Below are positions 61,974 to 64,000 of a stretch of 64,000 nt of DNA, piece after piece. Where the stretch lies: assembly GCF_018135625.1 (NCBI RefSeq), contig NZ_CP073078.1, positions 4,744,501 to 4,808,500 on the forward strand. Reading direction: 5' to 3'. The position numbers and the translations under genes are program-made. Source of the DNA: Phenylobacterium montanum (GTDB taxonomy: Bacteria; Pseudomonadota; Alphaproteobacteria; Caulobacterales; Caulobacteraceae). The notes under the pieces were generated by a model that did not search any database, had not been told where the DNA came from, and worked only from the letters and a program-made list of their open reading frames with translations. The number at the start of each line of letters is the position of its first letter. Position 1 is the stretch's first letter.

Positions 61974-62755
61974 GCCTGGACGACGCCGAGCCGGACAGCG
62001 AAGCCGACGGCCCGCGCCGCTACCGGGCGCCGGCGCTCGAAAAGGGCCTCGATATCCTGGAACTGCTGGCGCGCCAGGGTTCGGCCATGACCACATCGCA
62101 GATCTCCGCGGCCCTGGACCGCTCGGTCAGCGAGCTGTTCCGCATGGTCCAGGTCCTGGAGTATCGCGGCTACATCGAGCCGGCGGCCGACGGCGACGGC
62201 TATGAGCTCAGCAGCAAGTTGTTCGCCCTGGCCATGACCCGGGCGCCGGTCCGCACCCTGATGGAGGCCGCCCTGCCGGTGATGCGCCAACTCTCGGCCG
62301 AGGCGCGCCAGTCCTGCCACCTGGCCATCGCCTCCGACGACCAGATGGTGGTCGTGGCCCGGGTCGAGAACCCCGGCTATGTCGGCTTTTCCGTGCGCCC
62401 CGGCTATCGCCGCCCGCTGACGGACTCGACCTCCGGCGCGGTGCTGATGGCCTTCCAGCCCGAGGCTGCGCGCCAGGCCCTGTTCGCCCGCCTGGCCCCC
62501 GGCGGCAGGATGAGCGCCGCCGCCTTCGCCCGCCGCGCCGAGGCTATCCGCGCCCAGGGCTGCGAGCAGGCGCCCAGCGCCTTCGTCGAGGGGGTGATCG
62601 ACATCTCGGCCCCTGTGATGGGCCCGCACGGCGCCGTGGCCGCCCTGACCATCCCCTACATGCAGAGCCGGCCCGTCGCCATGACCATCGAGGCCGCCAT
62701 CGCTGCGCTGCAGGCCGCCGCCGGGCGCATCTCGGCCGAACTTCAGGGGACTTGA
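61970..62755 (+). CDS. IclR-family transcriptional regulator
   Basis: 261 residues: an N-terminal winged helix (KGLDILELLARQGSAMTTSQI, then LDRSVSELFRMVQVLEYRGYI) and a C-terminal effector GAF-like domain with the SGAVLMAF region and a final CEQAPSAFVEGVIDISAPV. Last of three overlapping genes with the permease and lactonase, so it is likely the local regulator and probably controls the aldo/keto reductase gene as well. Confidence 0.93.
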   Translation: MSLDDAEPDSEADGPRRYRAPALEKGLDILELLARQGSAMTTSQISAALDRSVSELFRMVQVLEYRGYIEPAADGDGYELSSKLFALAMTRAPVRTLMEAALPVMRQLSAEARQSCHLAIASDDQMVVVARVENPGYVGFSVRPGYRRPLTDSTSGAVLMAFQPEAARQALFARLAPGGRMSAAAFARRAEAIRAQGCEQAPSAFVEGVIDISAPVMGPHGAVAALTIPYMQSRPVAMTIEAAIAALQAAAGRISAELQGT

Positions 62756-62801
62756 GTTCGGCGCACGATTGACACCGCCAGCCCCGGCGCGCATTTTTAC
62801 A

Positions 62802-62817
62802 GGAAATACTATTTTCA
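62802..62817. promoter_or_regulatory. Candidate IclR operator, copy 2 (upstream of aldo/keto reductase)
   Basis: GGAAATACTATTTTCA is an imperfect dyad (GAAAT-act-ATTTTC) 20 bp before the reductase start, in an AT-rich pocket like that ahead of the permease. The ATTTTCATA half is shared with the site at 59721-59734. A TTGACA lies at 62769-62774, but no good -10 is at standard distance. Confidence 0.4.
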
Positions 62818-62836
62818 TAAATGAACGGGGCGAGGC

Positions 62837-64000
62837 TTGGCCTACGAGGCGCAGAGGCAGGGCGAAAGACCGCTTCCCAGCTTTCCGCGGCTGGGGTTCG
62901 GGGCCGGGCCGATCGGCAACCTCTATGCGCCGATCAGCGACGCCCAGGCCTTCGAGACTGTCTCCGCCGCGCTGGCCGAGGGGATCGGCTATTTCGACAC
63001 CGCCCCCCACTACGGCTTCGGCCTCAGCGAGAGCCGGCTGGGCGTGGCCCTGGCCAAGCTGGACCCCGAGGAAAAGACGCTGGTCTCGACCAAGGTCGGG
63101 CGGACCTTGCAGCCCATCGCCGCCGACGCGGCCGGCGGCGTCCGCCATGGCTTCGCCGAGGCCGCACCGTTCGAGCCGGTGTTCGACTATGGCCGCGACG
63201 CCATCCTGCGCTCGTTCGAGGACAGCCGCCGGCGGCTCGGGCGGCGGCGCATCGACCTCCTCCTGGCGCACGATATCGGCCGGGTCACCCATGGCGAGGA
63301 CCACGAGCGGCGCTTCGCCGAGTTCATGGACGGCGGCTATCCCGCCATGCGGTCCTTGCGCGATGAGGGCGCGGTGGGGGCGATCGGCATCGGCGTCAAC
63401 GAGTGGGAGGTGGCCGAACAGGCGCTGAGAGCCGCCGAGTTCGACGTTATCCTGCTGGCCGGGCGCTACACCTTGCTGGAGCAGGGGGCGCTGGAGAGCT
63501 TCCTTCCGCTCTGCGCCGCGCGCGGTGTGCGGGTGATCATTGGCGGCCCCTACAATTCAGGCGTCCTGGCCCGCGGCGCCGGCGGCGAGCCCCCGGCCCG
63601 GTACAATTACGAGACCGCGCCGGCCGAGGTGCTGCGGCGCGTGGAGCGGCTGGAGGCCGTCTGCGCCCGCTTCGAGGTTCCCCTGGCCGCCGCCGCCCTG
63701 CAGTTCCCGCTGGCCCATCCCCAGGTCGCCAGCGTGATCCCGGGCCTGGCCAGCGCCGCTGAGGTCAAGGCCGCCGCGCGCCTGATGGCTCTGCCGATCC
63801 CTGACGCCCTATGGGAGGCCCTGCTCCACGAGGGCCTGCTGCGTCCCGACGCCCCGACCCCGCGCCGGCCCGGCCCGCTGATCCTGCTCTCCGAGGCTGA
63901 CAATGTCCTGGTCTGCGCCGGTCCGGTCGCGGCCGGCCAGGTGCTGGAGATCGACGGCGAGCGGGTCACGGCCCTGGACGATGTCCCCACCGGCCACAAG
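62837..64000 (+). CDS. Aldo/keto reductase fused to UxaA-type SAF domain (runs off window edge)
   Basis: Starts at a TTG (residues MAYEAQRQGE) after an AACGGGG site; partial at the right edge, 388 residues visible. Residues 1-335 are an aldo/keto reductase of the D-threo-aldose/L-fucose 1-dehydrogenase group: RLGFGAGPIGNLY, Asp/Tyr in FDTAPHYGFGLSESRLG, Lys in STKVGR, His in LLAHDIGR, ending GLLRPDAPTP, where relatives normally stop. The frame continues without a stop into ILLSEADNVLVCAGPVAAGQ and ends DDVPTGHK, which matches the SAF domain of UxaA-type dehydratases. Likely oxidises L-fucose or similar; the fused domain is unexpected. Confidence 0.82.
   Translation, partial: MAYEAQRQGERPLPSFPRLGFGAGPIGNLYAPISDAQAFETVSAALAEGIGYFDTAPHYGFGLSESRLGVALAKLDPEEKTLVSTKVGRTLQPIAADAAGGVRHGFAEAAPFEPVFDYGRDAILRSFEDSRRRLGRRRIDLLLAHDIGRVTHGEDHERRFAEFMDGGYPAMRSLRDEGAVGAIGIGVNEWEVAEQALRAAEFDVILLAGRYTLLEQGALESFLPLCAARGVRVIIGGPYNSGVLARGAGGEPPARYNYETAPAEVLRRVERLEAVCARFEVPLAAAALQFPLAHPQVASVIPGLASAAEVKAAARLMALPIPDALWEALLHEGLLRPDAPTPRRPGPLILLSEADNVLVCAGPVAAGQVLEIDGERVTALDDVPTGHK

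Noticed and set aside
1-64000. tRNA, rRNA, CRISPR, prophage or insertion-sequence content
   Set aside because: Read on both strands by eye; no cloverleaf, regularly spaced repeats, transposase, integrase or phage structural gene was found. Small RNAs could be missed without a covariance search.

Overview
This is a high-GC, gene-dense chromosomal stretch from an alphaproteobacterium, most likely a member of the Caulobacteraceae (Caulobacter, Phenylobacterium or a close relative). The grounds are a TipF-type degenerate EAL protein, an HWE-family kinase, a BamF/DUF3035 lipoprotein, a deoxyhypusine-synthase-like gene beside an ornithine decarboxylase, and the gene orders rpmH-rnpA-yidC-engB and ileS-lspA. 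The assignment rests on recognised families and gene order; no database was searched. No tRNA, rRNA, CRISPR array, prophage or insertion sequence was seen.

Layout. 1-5.2 kb: the start of a response regulator, a phnCDE phosphonate importer on the minus strand, an AT-richer hypothetical gene, a parDE toxin-antitoxin pair, a VOC protein and a PhnZ-like HD oxygenase. 5.3-10.6 kb: polyamine genes (type III ornithine decarboxylase and a DHS-like synthase), a thioesterase-like protein, an alpha/beta hydrolase, and a two-gene membrane/stress operon behind a possible EcfG-type promoter. 10.7-20.5 kb: an HWE hybrid kinase, panBC, a GST, parvulin-argJ-mutT-flp pilin, and cell-wall enzymes (DUF882 peptidase and a YcbB-like L,D-transpeptidase). 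20.7-32 kb: a serine hydrolase, a transaldolase-glucose-6-phosphate isomerase fusion, an enolase paralogue with a 2-hydroxyacid dehydrogenase and a LysR regulator, and a compact operon with an acyltransferase and an isochorismatase-like protein.

32-55 kb is mostly conserved housekeeping: LtrA-like protein, rpmH, rnpA, yidC, engB, a TlpA-like lipoprotein and cupin, argB, dapD, a secreted sedolisin peptidase, mutL, bamF-like, lspA, ileS, a PIN/Phd toxin-antitoxin pair, ribF, a MaoC protein, a HAD phosphatase and tipF. 55.4-64 kb is more accessory: a MASE1-type hybrid kinase, small secreted and membrane proteins, an HtrA-like protein lacking two of three catalytic residues, and an L-fucose-type sugar-acid cluster (FucP permease, lactonase, IclR regulator, aldo/keto reductase) that runs off the right edge.

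The most striking item is at the right edge. The sugar dehydrogenase reads without a stop into a SAF domain of the kind found at the N-terminus of UxaA-type dehydratases. This would join the first enzyme of a non-phosphorylative sugar pathway to a part of its third enzyme. Two similar AT-rich partial palindromes, one before the permease and one before this fusion, are candidate IclR operators.
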